33,687 nt of DNA from an uncultured Chitinophagaceae bacterium (GTDB lineage Bacteria; Bacteroidota; Bacteroidia; Chitinophagales; Chitinophagaceae), in contig CALESY010000024.1 of assembly GCA_937919945.1 (NCBI GenBank), positions 1-33,687 on the forward strand. Reading direction: 5' to 3'. The notes under the pieces are model-generated. The model was not told the origin of the DNA and made no database searches. It saw nothing but the letters and a program-made list of their open reading frames with translations. The translations under genes were made by a program, and so were the position numbers. Positions 1 to 7,790 of the stretch are shown piece by piece; the first letter of the stretch is position 1, and each line of letters begins with the position of its first letter.

Positions 1-29
1 TTTATCATTTTATATTATAGATTATAAAT

Positions 30-1028
30 TTATCGGGGGTGAATATCGGATAAAATTTCCTTAAAGTATGTAATTGTTTCTTCAAAACTCTTGGTTGATG
101 TACCGCCTGATGCGTTAAAATGCCCGCCACCATTAAAATAGGTACGTGCCAGTGTACTGACATCAAAATCGCCTTTGCTACGGAAAGAGAGCTTTACCTC
201 ATCTCCACGCTCGGTTATCATAGTGGCAAACTTTACGCTGCCTATACTTAGTGGGTAGTTTACCAAGCCTTCGGTATCGCCCGTATTAACGCCAAACAAT
301 TTCAGGTCTTTGCGAGAAAGGCATATTAATCCCGCGTTATATTTCGGGAAGATTTCCATTTTTTCCAGTAAAACATAACCCAAAAACTGCATCCGCTTTA
401 CACTCCAACTATCATATACCTCTTCATGTATTTTGCTGTGGTTCAGTCCTTTTCTTATAAAATCGGCTACCATATCGTGTACACCTGCCGTAGTAACAGG
501 GAAGCGGAACGAGCCTGTATCTGTCATTACACCTGTGTATAGGCAGGCAGCAATATTCAGGTCTATCAAATCATTATCTCCGCACAGGTTGATATAATCA
601 TACACCATCTCGCAAGTACTGCTTTTTTCAGGTATGCTAACGCCATAGTCCCACACAGGTTTTGGCATCAGATGATGGTCTATCAATACTTTAGGTGCAG
701 TAGCAGCTGCCAATTGCTCTGTTAAATACTTGGTACGGCTATAGTCGTTGAAATCGAGACAGTAAACAATATCTGCTTCTGCCAATGCCTGCTCTGCTCT
801 CTTACTTTCCGCCTCATAATTCAGGGCATTTTCAACACCAGGTATCCACATCAGAAAGTCGGGTAATTCACTTGGCGATACCGGTGTAACTTGGTGTCCT
901 CTCTTTACCAGATAATGATACAAGCCCATCATACTACCTATGGCATCACCATCGGGTTTGTGGTGTGTTGTAATAAATATCTTCTTAGGTGTTTGCAGTA
1001 AAGGTTGTAAATCTTGTATCGGACGCAT
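30..1028 (-). CDS. nrnA: DHH-family phosphoesterase, NrnA-like nanoRNase/pAp phosphatase
   Basis: This 332-residue cytoplasmic protein has the full DHH/DHHA1 layout. The N-terminal metal site shows HHKPDGDA (22-29), DFND (92-95), DHH (117-119) and VMTDTGSF (around 167-174, with Asp170). The C-terminal DHHA1 substrate domain ends in GGGH (300-303) followed by FNASGG. Family members use two Mn ions to remove mononucleotides from 2-5 nt RNA and to dephosphorylate pAp, finishing RNA turnover and sulfur assimilation. Length and motif spacing match NrnA, so the protein looks intact. The start is ATG at 1026-1028. It is divergent from ndk, and no clear -7 box was found on its own side. Which activity (nanoRNase, pAp or cyclic dinucleotide products) dominates cannot be read from sequence. 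Confidence 0.9.
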   Translation of the reverse strand: MRPIQDLQPLLQTPKKIFITTHHKPDGDAIGSMMGLYHYLVKRGHQVTPVSPSELPDFLMWIPGVENALNYEAESKRAEQALAEADIVYCLDFNDYSRTKYLTEQLAAATAPKVLIDHHLMPKPVWDYGVSIPEKSSTCEMVYDYINLCGDNDLIDLNIAACLYTGVMTDTGSFRFPVTTAGVHDMVADFIRKGLNHSKIHEEVYDSWSVKRMQFLGYVLLEKMEIFPKYNAGLICLSRKDLKLFGVNTGDTEGLVNYPLSIGSVKFATMITERGDEVKLSFRSKGDFDVSTLARTYFNGGGHFNASGGTSTKSFEETITYFKEILSDIHPR

Positions 1029-1138
1029 GACTGTATGGGGAACTACCCCTCGCTTACCCTGATTTTAAAAAAGTAAAGGCTGCAATTTACGCTATACTGT
1101 GTTAAAATACACTTAATTAAAAAAAATCATTTGGAGCA

Positions 1139-1173
1139 TTTGAGATTTTACAGGCTTAAATAACCTAACTTTG
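1139..1173 (+). promoter_or_regulatory. Bacteroidota-type promoter for ndk
   Basis: TTTG at 1139-1142 is followed after 23 bp by TAACTTTG at 1166-1173, an exact match to the Bacteroidota -7 consensus TAnnTTTG. The ndk ATG lies 31 bp downstream, with no purine-rich Shine-Dalgarno in between, as is usual for this phylum. The spacing is at the long end of the reported range. Confidence 0.7.
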
Positions 1174-1204
1174 CGGCGTCAAAACACAATTTATACATAT
1201 CTAT

Positions 1205-1621
1205 ATGTCTAACCGTACATTTACAATGATTAAGCCTGACGCGGTAAAAGCAGGCAACATAGGCAACATCCTGCAAATGATAAACGCTGCAGGTTTTCGC
1301 ATAGTAGCCATGAAGTATACTCACCTGACAATGGAAACTGCAGGCAGGTTTTATGAGGTACATAAGGAACGTCCTTTCTATGGAGAACTGTGCGAGTTTA
1401 TGAGCAGCGGACCGATAGTAGCTGCCATACTTGAAAAAGATAATGCAGTTGCTGACTTCCGTACGCTGATAGGTGCTACCAACCCTGCTAATGCTGAAGA
1501 AGGTACTATCCGTAAAAAATACGCAACCTCTGTTGGTGAAAATGCTGTGCACGGTTCTGATAGCGATGAGAATGCTGCTATTGAAGGCAATTTCTTCTTT
1601 AGTGGTTTAGAGCGTTTCTAA
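1205..1621 (+). CDS. ndk: Nucleoside diphosphate kinase
   Basis: This 138-residue protein is a standard-length NDK. It transfers the gamma phosphate of ATP to other NDPs and dNDPs in the cytoplasm through a phosphohistidine. The N-terminal TFTMIKPDAV carries the conserved Lys10. The active-site block GENAVHGSDS places the catalytic histidine at residue 116. The kpn-loop type ATNPANAEEGTIRKKY region is present, and the C-terminal NFFFSGLERF is complete. ATG at 1205 sits 31 bp after a strong promoter and the gene ends in a hairpin terminator, so it is probably transcribed alone. Confidence 0.97.
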   Translation: MSNRTFTMIKPDAVKAGNIGNILQMINAAGFRIVAMKYTHLTMETAGRFYEVHKERPFYGELCEFMSSGPIVAAILEKDNAVADFRTLIGATNPANAEEGTIRKKYATSVGENAVHGSDSDENAAIEGNFFFSGLERF

Positions 1622-1644
1622 AAAAAAGAGATAATATAAATATT

Positions 1645-1680
1645 AACAGAGCTACCTACATGGTGGCTCTGTTTGTTTTA
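1645..1680 (+). terminator. Rho-independent terminator of ndk
   Basis: Arms AACAGAGCTACC (1645-1656) and GGTGGCTCTGTT (1662-1673) pair over 12 bp with one G-U pair around a 5-nt loop. A TGTTTTA tract follows. It begins 23 bp after the ndk stop. Confidence 0.85.
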
Positions 1681-1754
1681 TAACATACAACTAACATACA
1701 TTTTAGTATTTTGTATGCTACAAGGGATTTATCACTCATTAAAACAGTTTACCT

Positions 1755-2273
1755 ATGGTTACAATACGTCCGATATACGCGGATGACAGAGAGCGTTTTT
1801 TTCAATTGGTTCAAGACAATAAAGAACGGCTTGCAGATTACTTTCCTATTACTATCGAAAAAACTGCTTCTTTAGAGGTTACTGCAGACTCCATTAAGCT
1901 ATATAACATACTGGCAGAAAAGAATGAACTGTATGTAATGGTAATGGAAAGCAACAACAAAGAAATAACAGGTATCATTTTTCTGAAAAATATTGATGTA
2001 AAAACGGGCAAATGCGAGCTAGCCTATTTCGTAGATAAAAACCATGAAAACCAAGGTTATACAAGTACTGCTATACAACAAGCATTAGACAAAGCATTCA
2101 ACAAACTGAACCTTAATAAAGTCTATTGTCGGGTAGCACCGGATAATGCTGCCAGTAACAGAGTAGCCATCAAAAACGGATTTATGTTGGAAGGTGTGCT
2201 GAAACAGGAATTTAGAATTAGCGATGGCAGCCTTGTTGACCTGAACTATTACGGCAAGCTGAGAAACAACTAA
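1755..2273 (+). CDS. GNAT-family N-acetyltransferase (RimJ/RimL-like)
   Basis: This 172-residue protein has one GNAT domain of the RimJ/RimL/SpeG type, which moves acetyl from acetyl-CoA to an amine. The beta4 strand CELAYFVDKN leads into the acetyl-CoA loop region ENQGYTSTAIQQAL (about 97-110). The RVAPDNAASNRVAIKNGF segment (about 127-144) is the usual motif B, where an Asn and the following helix contact CoA, and it leads into the typical end MLEGVLKQ. The substrate is unknown; ribosomal protein N-termini, polyamines and antibiotics are all seen in this group. The gene opens a plus-strand cluster with short gaps that runs to 3609. No exact TAnnTTTG box was seen in front of it. Confidence 0.85.
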   Translation: MVTIRPIYADDRERFFQLVQDNKERLADYFPITIEKTASLEVTADSIKLYNILAEKNELYVMVMESNNKEITGIIFLKNIDVKTGKCELAYFVDKNHENQGYTSTAIQQALDKAFNKLNLNKVYCRVAPDNAASNRVAIKNGFMLEGVLKQEFRISDGSLVDLNYYGKLRNN

Positions 2274-2294
2274 GCAGTTTGTATATTGCCGTGG

Positions 2295-2789
2295 ATGAAG
2301 AAAATAGGGTTGATATCTGATACACATGGTTGGCTGGACAATGCTGTATTTAAACACTTTGAAGAATGTGATGAGATATGGCACGCAGGTGATTTTGGCA
2401 ATTATGAATTGATAGAACAACTTAAAGCCTTTAAGCCACTAAGAGGCGTGTATGGCAATATTGACGGGCATGAGATACGTGCTGAATATCCTGAAGTATT
2501 GAGATTTACTTGCGAGCAGATAAAAGTGTTGATGATACATATAGGTGGCTATCCCAACAGATATAGTCAACTTGCCAAACAACATATAGAAGAATACCAA
2601 CCCCAACTATTCATTAGTGGACACTCGCATATACTGAAAGTAATGTATGATGACAAATATAAATGCCTGCACATGAACCCAGGTGCTGCCGGCAAGCATG
2701 GTTGGCACAAAGTACGCACCCTGATACGCTTTGTAGTAGATGGCAGCGAAATGAAGCAATGCGAGGTGATAGAACTTGGCAAACGCTGA
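2295..2789 (+). CDS. YfcE/MJ0936-type metallophosphoesterase
   Basis: This is a small single-domain calcineurin-like phosphoesterase of 164 residues. All metal-ligand blocks are visible: SDTHG near the N-terminus, HAGDFGN, GNIDGHE, a lone histidine in LMIHIGG, and SGHSHILK. Family proteins are Mn-dependent phosphodiesterases acting on artificial substrates or small nucleotides; the natural substrate is usually unknown. I chose ATG at 2295 (MKKIGLISDTHG) over an in-frame TTG three codons upstream, because the beta-strand of the fold starts immediately after it. It lies 21 bp after the acetyltransferase and 35 bp before the FKBP gene, so it is likely cotranscribed with both. Confidence 0.88.
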   Translation: MKKIGLISDTHGWLDNAVFKHFEECDEIWHAGDFGNYELIEQLKAFKPLRGVYGNIDGHEIRAEYPEVLRFTCEQIKVLMIHIGGYPNRYSQLAKQHIEEYQPQLFISGHSHILKVMYDDKYKCLHMNPGAAGKHGWHKVRTLIRFVVDGSEMKQCEVIELGKR

Positions 2790-2824
2790 AAACAATTATC
2801 TTCGCAACCTTAATCAGTTTTACA

Positions 2825-3259
2825 ATGGGTATATCAGACATATTATTTAAAAAGAAAGCAGAACAGGCAGCAGCCAACCTGCAAGCAGGCGAAGATTTCT
2901 TGGCTACCAACAAACAAAGAACAGAAGTAACTGCATTGGATAGTGGACTGCAATATGAGATACTGAAAGTGGGTGATGGTGCTAAACCAACTGCTTTCAA
3001 TACCGTTACCTGTCATTATCATGGCACGCTGATAGATGGCACTGTGTTTGATAGCTCGGTACAACGTGGGAAGCCTGCAAGCTTTCCGTTAAATATGGTA
3101 ATAAAAGGCTGGACAGAGGGACTGCAACTGATGAGCGTTGGCAGCAAATACCGCTTCTTTATACCACCCCACCTTGCTTATGGCGACAGACAAGTAAGCG
3201 CACAGATAGGTGCTAACTGTACGCTAATATTTGATGTAGAATTATTAAGCATAAACTAA
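2825..3259 (+). CDS. FKBP-type peptidyl-prolyl cis-trans isomerase
   Basis: The 144-residue product has a short N-terminal helix rich in Lys, Ala and Gln, then one FKBP domain. Typical blocks are VTCHYHGTLIDGTVFDSS, PASFPLNMVIKGWTEGLQLM, KYRFFIPPHLAYG and LIFDVELL. It catalyses prolyl isomerisation in protein folding. No signal peptide or lipobox is visible from ATG 2825, so it is predicted cytoplasmic, which is less common for Bacteroidota FKBPs of the FkpA/Mip type. The reading frame is open upstream to 2663, but that part overlaps the phosphoesterase and encodes low-quality Cys/Arg-rich sequence, so the start is placed at 2825. The AhpD-like gene starts 5 bp after its stop. Confidence 0.9.
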   Translation: MGISDILFKKKAEQAAANLQAGEDFLATNKQRTEVTALDSGLQYEILKVGDGAKPTAFNTVTCHYHGTLIDGTVFDSSVQRGKPASFPLNMVIKGWTEGLQLMSVGSKYRFFIPPHLAYGDRQVSAQIGANCTLIFDVELLSIN

Positions 3260-3264
3260 GAACG

Positions 3265-3609
3265 ATGGGCAAACAAGTACAGGAATTCGACGAGTATCGT
3301 GCTAAGATGAACGAGGTGATACTTGGCAAGCAGAATAAAGTTATCAATCGCCTCTTTAATCTGGATACCAATACTTATGCAGAGGGTGCACTATCTGTAA
3401 AGACAAAAGAAATGCTGGGGCTTGTTGCCAGTATGGTGCTACGTTGTGATGACTGCATTAAATACCACTTAGGTAAATGCCATGAGCAAGGTATAACTAC
3501 AGACGAGATGTACGAGATATTTGCCGTAGCCAATATAGTAGGTGGTACTATTGTAATACCACACACACGTCGTGCTGCCGAATACTGGGAAGAATTAATA
3601 AACGGATAA
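3265..3609 (+). CDS. Carboxymuconolactone decarboxylase/AhpD-like protein
   Basis: This 114-residue all-helical protein belongs to the CMD/AhpD superfamily. The redox motif is CDDCIKYHLGKC: a CxxC pair with a following histidine, as in AhpD, where the cysteines relay electrons and the histidine acts as proton relay. The C-terminal helices ANIVGGTIVIPHTRRAAEYW are typical. The CxxC makes a thiol-based peroxide or disulfide role more likely than ring decarboxylation, which lacks that pair. It is the last gene of the cluster starting at 1755, and its stop is only 7 bp from the convergent bshA stop. The substrate is not deducible. Confidence 0.85.
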   Translation: MGKQVQEFDEYRAKMNEVILGKQNKVINRLFNLDTNTYAEGALSVKTKEMLGLVASMVLRCDDCIKYHLGKCHEQGITTDEMYEIFAVANIVGGTIVIPHTRRAAEYWEELING

Positions 3610-3616
3610 AGCAGTT

Positions 3617-4753
3617 TTACACGGTTGCCTTATAGCTGGCTAATACACTATCGTATAATTGTTCGTATAGTGGTATCACACGTTGCCTGCTGAATGTCTT
3701 GGCATGGGCTATTGCATTTTCCTTAAAGGTTTGCAGTTTGTTGTCGTTGCTCAATATTTCTATGGCATGTTGTGCCATGTCATCGGTATCACCTACTTCG
3801 CTCATATAGCCTGTTACGCCTTGCACGTTTATCTCCGGTAAGCCACCTGCATTGGTAGATATAACAGGTACACCACAAGCCATTGCTTCCAACGCACTCA
3901 AACCAAAGCTCTCGTATTGAGATGGGAGTACAAACAAGTCTGTAATGCTTAGTATCTCATCTACCTGCTCTTGCTTGCCAAGAAAGCGAATATCGTTGCA
4001 GATATTTAATGTGCGGCAGTGTTCTTCTATATTCTGACGTTCGGGGCCATCGCCTATCATCAGTAGTTTTGAGGGTATTTTTTCATGCACTTTAGCAAAC
4101 ATCGTTACCACATCTTCTGCCCTTTTCACTTTCCTGAAGTTTGATACGTGTGCCAATATGCGCTCACCATTAGGGGCAAGCATCTTTTTAAAATGCTCTT
4201 TATTGCTATGCTGAAACCTGTCTGTATCTACAAAGTTGGGAATGACGATAATCTCTTTCTCTATATTGAAATACTTGTACGTTTCTTCTTTCAAATTATC
4301 AGACACAGCAGTAATGGCATCGCTCTCGTTGATGGAGAAAGTAACAACCGGTGCGTAGGTTTGGTCTTTACCAACTAATGTTATATCCGTACCGTGTAGT
4401 GTGGTGATGTATGGAATGTCTTTACCTGCTTTCTTTAATATCTGCCTGGCAAAATAGGCAGCAGATGCGTGTGGTATAGCGTAGTGTACGTGCAGCAGAT
4501 CCAGATTGTTATTGTTTATCACATTCACCATTGTACTGGTAAGTGCAGTTTCGTAGGGTGGAAAATCGAACAGCGGGTAGGTAGGCACTGTAACCTCGTG
4601 ATAATATACATTGGGGTGAAAATGCAGCCTTACAGGTTGGTTGTAGGTGATGAAATGTACCTCATGTCCTTTGGCAGATAATGCCATACCCAGTTCTGTA
4701 GCTAATACCCCACTACCACCAAATGTAGGGTAGCATACTATTCCAATTTTCAT
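3617..4753 (-). CDS. bshA: N-acetyl-alpha-D-glucosaminyl L-malate synthase
   Basis: This 378-residue GT4/GT-B glycosyltransferase matches BshA along its length. The N-terminus MKIGIVCYPTFGGSGVLATE and the segment HEVHFITYNQPVRL are characteristic. The C-terminal nucleotide-sugar site has the EX7E motif in ESFGLSALEAMACGVPVIST. BshA joins GlcNAc from UDP-GlcNAc to L-malate, the first step of bacillithiol synthesis, which is common in Firmicutes and Bacteroidota. No bshB or bshC gene is in the window. It follows the cytochrome gene on the same strand after 79 bp, and converges with the AhpD-like gene, leaving no room for a separate terminator. Confidence 0.93.
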   Translation of the reverse strand: MKIGIVCYPTFGGSGVLATELGMALSAKGHEVHFITYNQPVRLHFHPNVYYHEVTVPTYPLFDFPPYETALTSTMVNVINNNNLDLLHVHYAIPHASAAYFARQILKKAGKDIPYITTLHGTDITLVGKDQTYAPVVTFSINESDAITAVSDNLKEETYKYFNIEKEIIVIPNFVDTDRFQHSNKEHFKKMLAPNGERILAHVSNFRKVKRAEDVVTMFAKVHEKIPSKLLMIGDGPERQNIEEHCRTLNICNDIRFLGKQEQVDEILSITDLFVLPSQYESFGLSALEAMACGVPVISTNAGGLPEINVQGVTGYMSEVGDTDDMAQHAIEILSNDNKLQTFKENAIAHAKTFSRQRVIPLYEQLYDSVLASYKATV

Positions 4754-4832
4754 GTTGCAAATATCCTGAAATAAACGGTACTTCCTGCGATTGCTGCAAT
4801 AGGCATTTGTAATAGTGCAATAAGACGCAGCA

Positions 4833-5150
4833 CTATACTTTGGCGTTAGATATCAGGTATGCCCTTACCAATGCTGCTTGTTCGTCAGTTAGCTTAGCAC
4901 GGTTGTTCATGCGGGGCAATACTCTTTCCCATTTACCTACTGTGCGAGATTGTGGCTCGTATAGCTTATGGCACTTCTGACAATTGCCTTGCCAAAGCGT
5001 TTTACCCTCTTCACGTTGTATATCCGTGTATTTGGTTTGCATTTCTTTTACCACATCTGCCGCTGATGCAGTGCTGGTGGTAGCTTTTTTGGATGTGCAG
5101 GCTACGAATGATATACTAATACCAACTGCTAGTAAGGCTATGCGCTTCAT
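4833..5150 (-). CDS. Small c-type cytochrome lipoprotein
   Basis: The 105-residue protein begins with a lipoprotein signal ending in a lipobox-like ISFVACTSKK, followed by a Ser/Thr/Ala linker. The single heme site is CQKCH, preceded by GKTLWQGNCQ. A Met in LPRMNNRAKLTDEQ is a good distal ligand candidate. It should be anchored in the periplasm and carry electrons, but no partner oxidase or dehydrogenase is adjacent. The overall size and KLYEPQSRTVGKW segment resemble short diheme-cytochrome-type domains, but only one CxxCH is present. An exact TAnnTTTG box lies 25 bp upstream of its ATG. Confidence 0.88.
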   Translation of the reverse strand: MKRIALLAVGISISFVACTSKKATTSTASAADVVKEMQTKYTDIQREEGKTLWQGNCQKCHKLYEPQSRTVGKWERVLPRMNNRAKLTDEQAALVRAYLISNAKV

Positions 5151-5174
5151 CTTGTATCTTAATTAACGTATATA

Positions 5175-5203
5175 CAAATATACCAACTCATTCTTAAATG
5201 CAA
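5175..5203 (-). promoter_or_regulatory. Putative promoter of the cytochrome gene
   Basis: Read on the minus strand, TTG (5203-5201) is followed after 18 bp by TATATTTG (5182-5175), an exact TAnnTTTG box. The cytochrome ATG at 5150 lies 24 bp downstream. The region is AT-rich, so a chance match is possible. Confidence 0.55.
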
Positions 5204-5230
5204 TCAACCTGTTTTTTATATTTTTAACCA

Positions 5231-6595
5231 ATGAAACTGAAATCACTGGCATCTGCCATACTCATAAGCACACAAGTATCTGCACAAAACGATAGCGTAG
5301 TGATGCGCCAACTCTCAGATAATATTATGCTGCAAGGCACTTGTTACGAAAATCTCCGCGTACTCTGCAAACAAGTAGGACACCGACTGAGTGGCAGCCC
5401 GCAAGCGGCTAAAGCCGTAACATGGGGGCAAGACGCATTGCAAGCAGCAGGGGCAGACAAAGTATGGCTGCAGGCTGTTGATGTACCACATTGGGTAAGG
5501 GGTAAAGAACGCCTTGCACTGCGCTTTGAGGGTGAAAAGAGTTTTAAAGATGTGAAAGTATTATCTATTGGCAACACTGTAGGAACGGATGGTAAAGTAC
5601 TGGAAGCACCTGTTGTTATAGTAAAAAGTATAGAAGATTTCAGGCTATTGAACAAAGAAGATGTAAAGGGTAAGATTATATTTTTCAATTACCGCTTCAA
5701 GCAAGACCTTGTAAATACGTTTGAGGGCTATGGCGATGCTGGTAAATATAGGTGGCTGGCACCCAATATGGCAGCAGCACAGGGCGCAGCAGGTGTTATC
5801 ATTCGCTCGGTATCTACAGGTGCGGACGATGAACCACATACAGGCTCTATGCGTTATGCAGATACGGTAAAACCCATACCTGCCGTAGCCATTGGCAACC
5901 ATACTGCAGATGCGCTGGAGCAAGCTTGCATAAAAGGACATGTAACAGCACAAATACAGTCGGACTGTAAGATGCTGGGTACTGTACGTTCTTACAATGT
6001 CATAGGTGAAATAAAAGGGAGCACCTACCCGGATAAAATAGTATTGGTTGGCGGACACCTCGACTCTTGGGATGTAGGCGAAGGCGCACACGATGATGGT
6101 GCAGGCTGCGTACAAAGCATAGAAGTGATACGTGCATTGAAAGCTACAGGCATACGCCCTAAATACACAGTACGTGCTGTATTGTTTATAAATGAAGAGA
6201 ACGGACTGAAAGGCGGACTTGCTTATGCAGATAGTGCCAAAGCCAATAACGAAACACATATTTTTGCCATTGAAACAGATGCAGGTGGTTTCTCGCCTCG
6301 TGGTTTCAGCCTTGAAATGAAACCCGAACAACGTGCGCAAATAACACAATACAAAAAGCTATTCCTGCCATATGGCATCTACGATTTTGAACAAGTACAT
6401 GGCGGTGCAGACATCAGCCCATTGATGAAGCAAGGTATACCTGTTGGCGGTTTGATACCAGACCCTCAACGCTACTTCGACCTGCACCATACACATGCCG
6501 ATGTGTTTGAAGCCGTAAACCACCGAGAGCTGAAACTGGGTGCGGTAGCCCTTACCAACCTTGTGTACCTTGTTAGTAAATACGGGCTGCGCTAA
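5231..6595 (+). CDS. Exported M28-family zinc peptidase (carboxypeptidase Q-like)
   Basis: The 454-residue protein has a signal peptide (1-18, cleavage after VSA), an inserted PA-type domain (about 115-250) and an M28 catalytic domain (about 255-450). The dizinc ligands are visible: GGHLDSWDVGEGAHDDGAG with His276 and Asp288, Glu-Glu in NEENGLKG (322-323), Asp350 in ETDAGG, and HHTHAD (419-424). The layout is that of plasma glutamate carboxypeptidase/CPQ-like aminopeptidases, which release amino acids from peptides outside the cytoplasm. Its TAA stop shares one base with the ATG of the following permease, so the two are translationally coupled. Confidence 0.92.
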   Translation: MKLKSLASAILISTQVSAQNDSVVMRQLSDNIMLQGTCYENLRVLCKQVGHRLSGSPQAAKAVTWGQDALQAAGADKVWLQAVDVPHWVRGKERLALRFEGEKSFKDVKVLSIGNTVGTDGKVLEAPVVIVKSIEDFRLLNKEDVKGKIIFFNYRFKQDLVNTFEGYGDAGKYRWLAPNMAAAQGAAGVIIRSVSTGADDEPHTGSMRYADTVKPIPAVAIGNHTADALEQACIKGHVTAQIQSDCKMLGTVRSYNVIGEIKGSTYPDKIVLVGGHLDSWDVGEGAHDDGAGCVQSIEVIRALKATGIRPKYTVRAVLFINEENGLKGGLAYADSAKANNETHIFAIETDAGGFSPRGFSLEMKPEQRAQITQYKKLFLPYGIYDFEQVHGGADISPLMKQGIPVGGLIPDPQRYFDLHHTHADVFEAVNHRELKLGAVALTNLVYLVSKYGLR

Positions 6596-7710
6596 TGGCT
6601 GCAGAGGGTATTGCACGCAAATTATTCAGCCGCCCATCTGCAGTAGTAGCTGTGGCGGTCATTGTTATCACCTGCATGCTGGCGGTGTTTGCCTACGTAG
6701 TAGTGCCAGACAATACGCCCAATGCCAATACTATGATAATAGAGCTGGGAGCTAAACAACCACGCTTTACCAAACAACTGCTATACCTACCCATGAGCGT
6801 ACAGGAAGAAAAGAAAAGCCTGCTGGCAGAGTGGTTTACAGGCAAGGCATCTGCCTACAAAGTATCGCCCATCAACACCTATTGGTTTGCCGATAATAAA
6901 ATATATACCCTGCACTATATAGATGATGGTATGCAAGATACCATTGCCTACAAGCTGGCAGATATACTACCCGCCACACAACAAAATCTGTCAATAGATA
7001 AACAACAAACATACATCAAAAAACACCAGATAGATGAACGCCGTTTTTACCTCGGTACAGACCGTTATGGAAGGGATATACTTTCTCGCCTCATCATCGG
7101 TGCAAGGGTAAGCATTGCGGTGGGTATAGTAGCAGTGTTGCTATCACTCACGATCGGCATACTGCTGGGTTCGCTGGCAGGGTATTATGGTGGTGTGGTA
7201 GATAATGCGGTGATGTGGGTTATCAATATACTATGGGCTATCCCTACCCTGCTGCTGGTATTTGCCATTACGCTCACCATTGGCAAAGGCTTTTGGGAGA
7301 TATTTATAGCCATCGGGCTGACGATGTGGGTGAGTGCCGCCAGACTGATACGCGGGCAGGTATTGGTACTGCGAGAGATGGAATACATAACTGCCGCCAA
7401 AGCACTTGGCTTGGGCGATATGCGCATCATCTTCAGGCATATACTACCCAATATAGCAGGCCCAGTAATGGTTATAGCAGCCAGCAACTTTGCCACCGCT
7501 ATACTCATTGAGGCAGGGCTTAGTTTTCTGGGCATCGGTGTGCAGCCACCACAGCCATCGTGGGGATTGATGATAAAAGAGCATTACAACTTTCTGCTTA
7601 CAAATCGTCCATTGCTTGCCATAATACCAGGGGGGGCTATTATGCTGCTTGTATATGCATTTAATATACTAGGCAATGCATTGAGAGATGTGTTGGATGT
7701 AAAGGGGTAA
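6595..7710 (+). CDS. DppC/OppC-type ABC transporter permease
   Basis: This 371-residue inner-membrane protein has TM1 at about 15-37, then an unusually long extracytoplasmic stretch of about 110 residues. The conserved LGTDRYGRDILSRL (153-166) and the BPD transport domain with five helices (about 170-365) follow. The EAA loop that docks on the ATPase is seen at about 263-290 (EYITAAKALGLGDMRIIFRH). DppC-type subunits pair with a DppB-type permease to import oligopeptides or similar solutes. No DppB, ATPase or binding protein is adjacent, so partners must be elsewhere. The TAATG overlap with the secreted peptidase suggests a joint role in peptide use. Confidence 0.88.
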   Translation: MAAEGIARKLFSRPSAVVAVAVIVITCMLAVFAYVVVPDNTPNANTMIIELGAKQPRFTKQLLYLPMSVQEEKKSLLAEWFTGKASAYKVSPINTYWFADNKIYTLHYIDDGMQDTIAYKLADILPATQQNLSIDKQQTYIKKHQIDERRFYLGTDRYGRDILSRLIIGARVSIAVGIVAVLLSLTIGILLGSLAGYYGGVVDNAVMWVINILWAIPTLLLVFAITLTIGKGFWEIFIAIGLTMWVSAARLIRGQVLVLREMEYITAAKALGLGDMRIIFRHILPNIAGPVMVIAASNFATAILIEAGLSFLGIGVQPPQPSWGLMIKEHYNFLLTNRPLLAIIPGGAIMLLVYAFNILGNALRDVLDVKG

Positions 7711-7728
7711 TTGACTTAATATATGCTG

Positions 7729-7756
7729 AATATTTTACGATAAAGCTTAAAATATT
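7729..7756. terminator. Weak AT-rich hairpin between convergent genes
   Basis: AATATTTTA (7729-7737) and TAAAATATT (7748-7756) are perfect 9-bp arms around a 10-nt loop, between the stops of the permease and the polyprenyl synthase. The stem has no GC pair, so it would be a poor terminator. Confidence 0.3.
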
Positions 7757-7790
7757 AAAAAACTACTTTATGCTAAAAAAAATAATTCAC

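Noticed and set aside
1036..1049. Short GGGG/CCCC inverted repeat just upstream of nrnA
   Set aside because: Only four pairs, in a position where it could be chance; no expected function for a terminator or a known operator.
1148..1552. 134-residue minus-strand open frame antisense to ndk
   Set aside because: It lies entirely inside or across ndk and its promoter, and the Cys/Tyr/His-rich translation has no domain. ndk is certain.
2663..2824. N-terminal extension of the FKBP
   Set aside because: It would overlap the phosphoesterase by 127 bp and adds 54 Cys/Arg-rich residues with no match to FKBP structure. ATG 2825 is better.
5645..6349. 234-residue minus-strand open frame in the M28 peptidase
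   Set aside because: It is antisense to the catalytic domain and its translation is low-quality Cys/Tyr-rich sequence, typical of a shadow frame.
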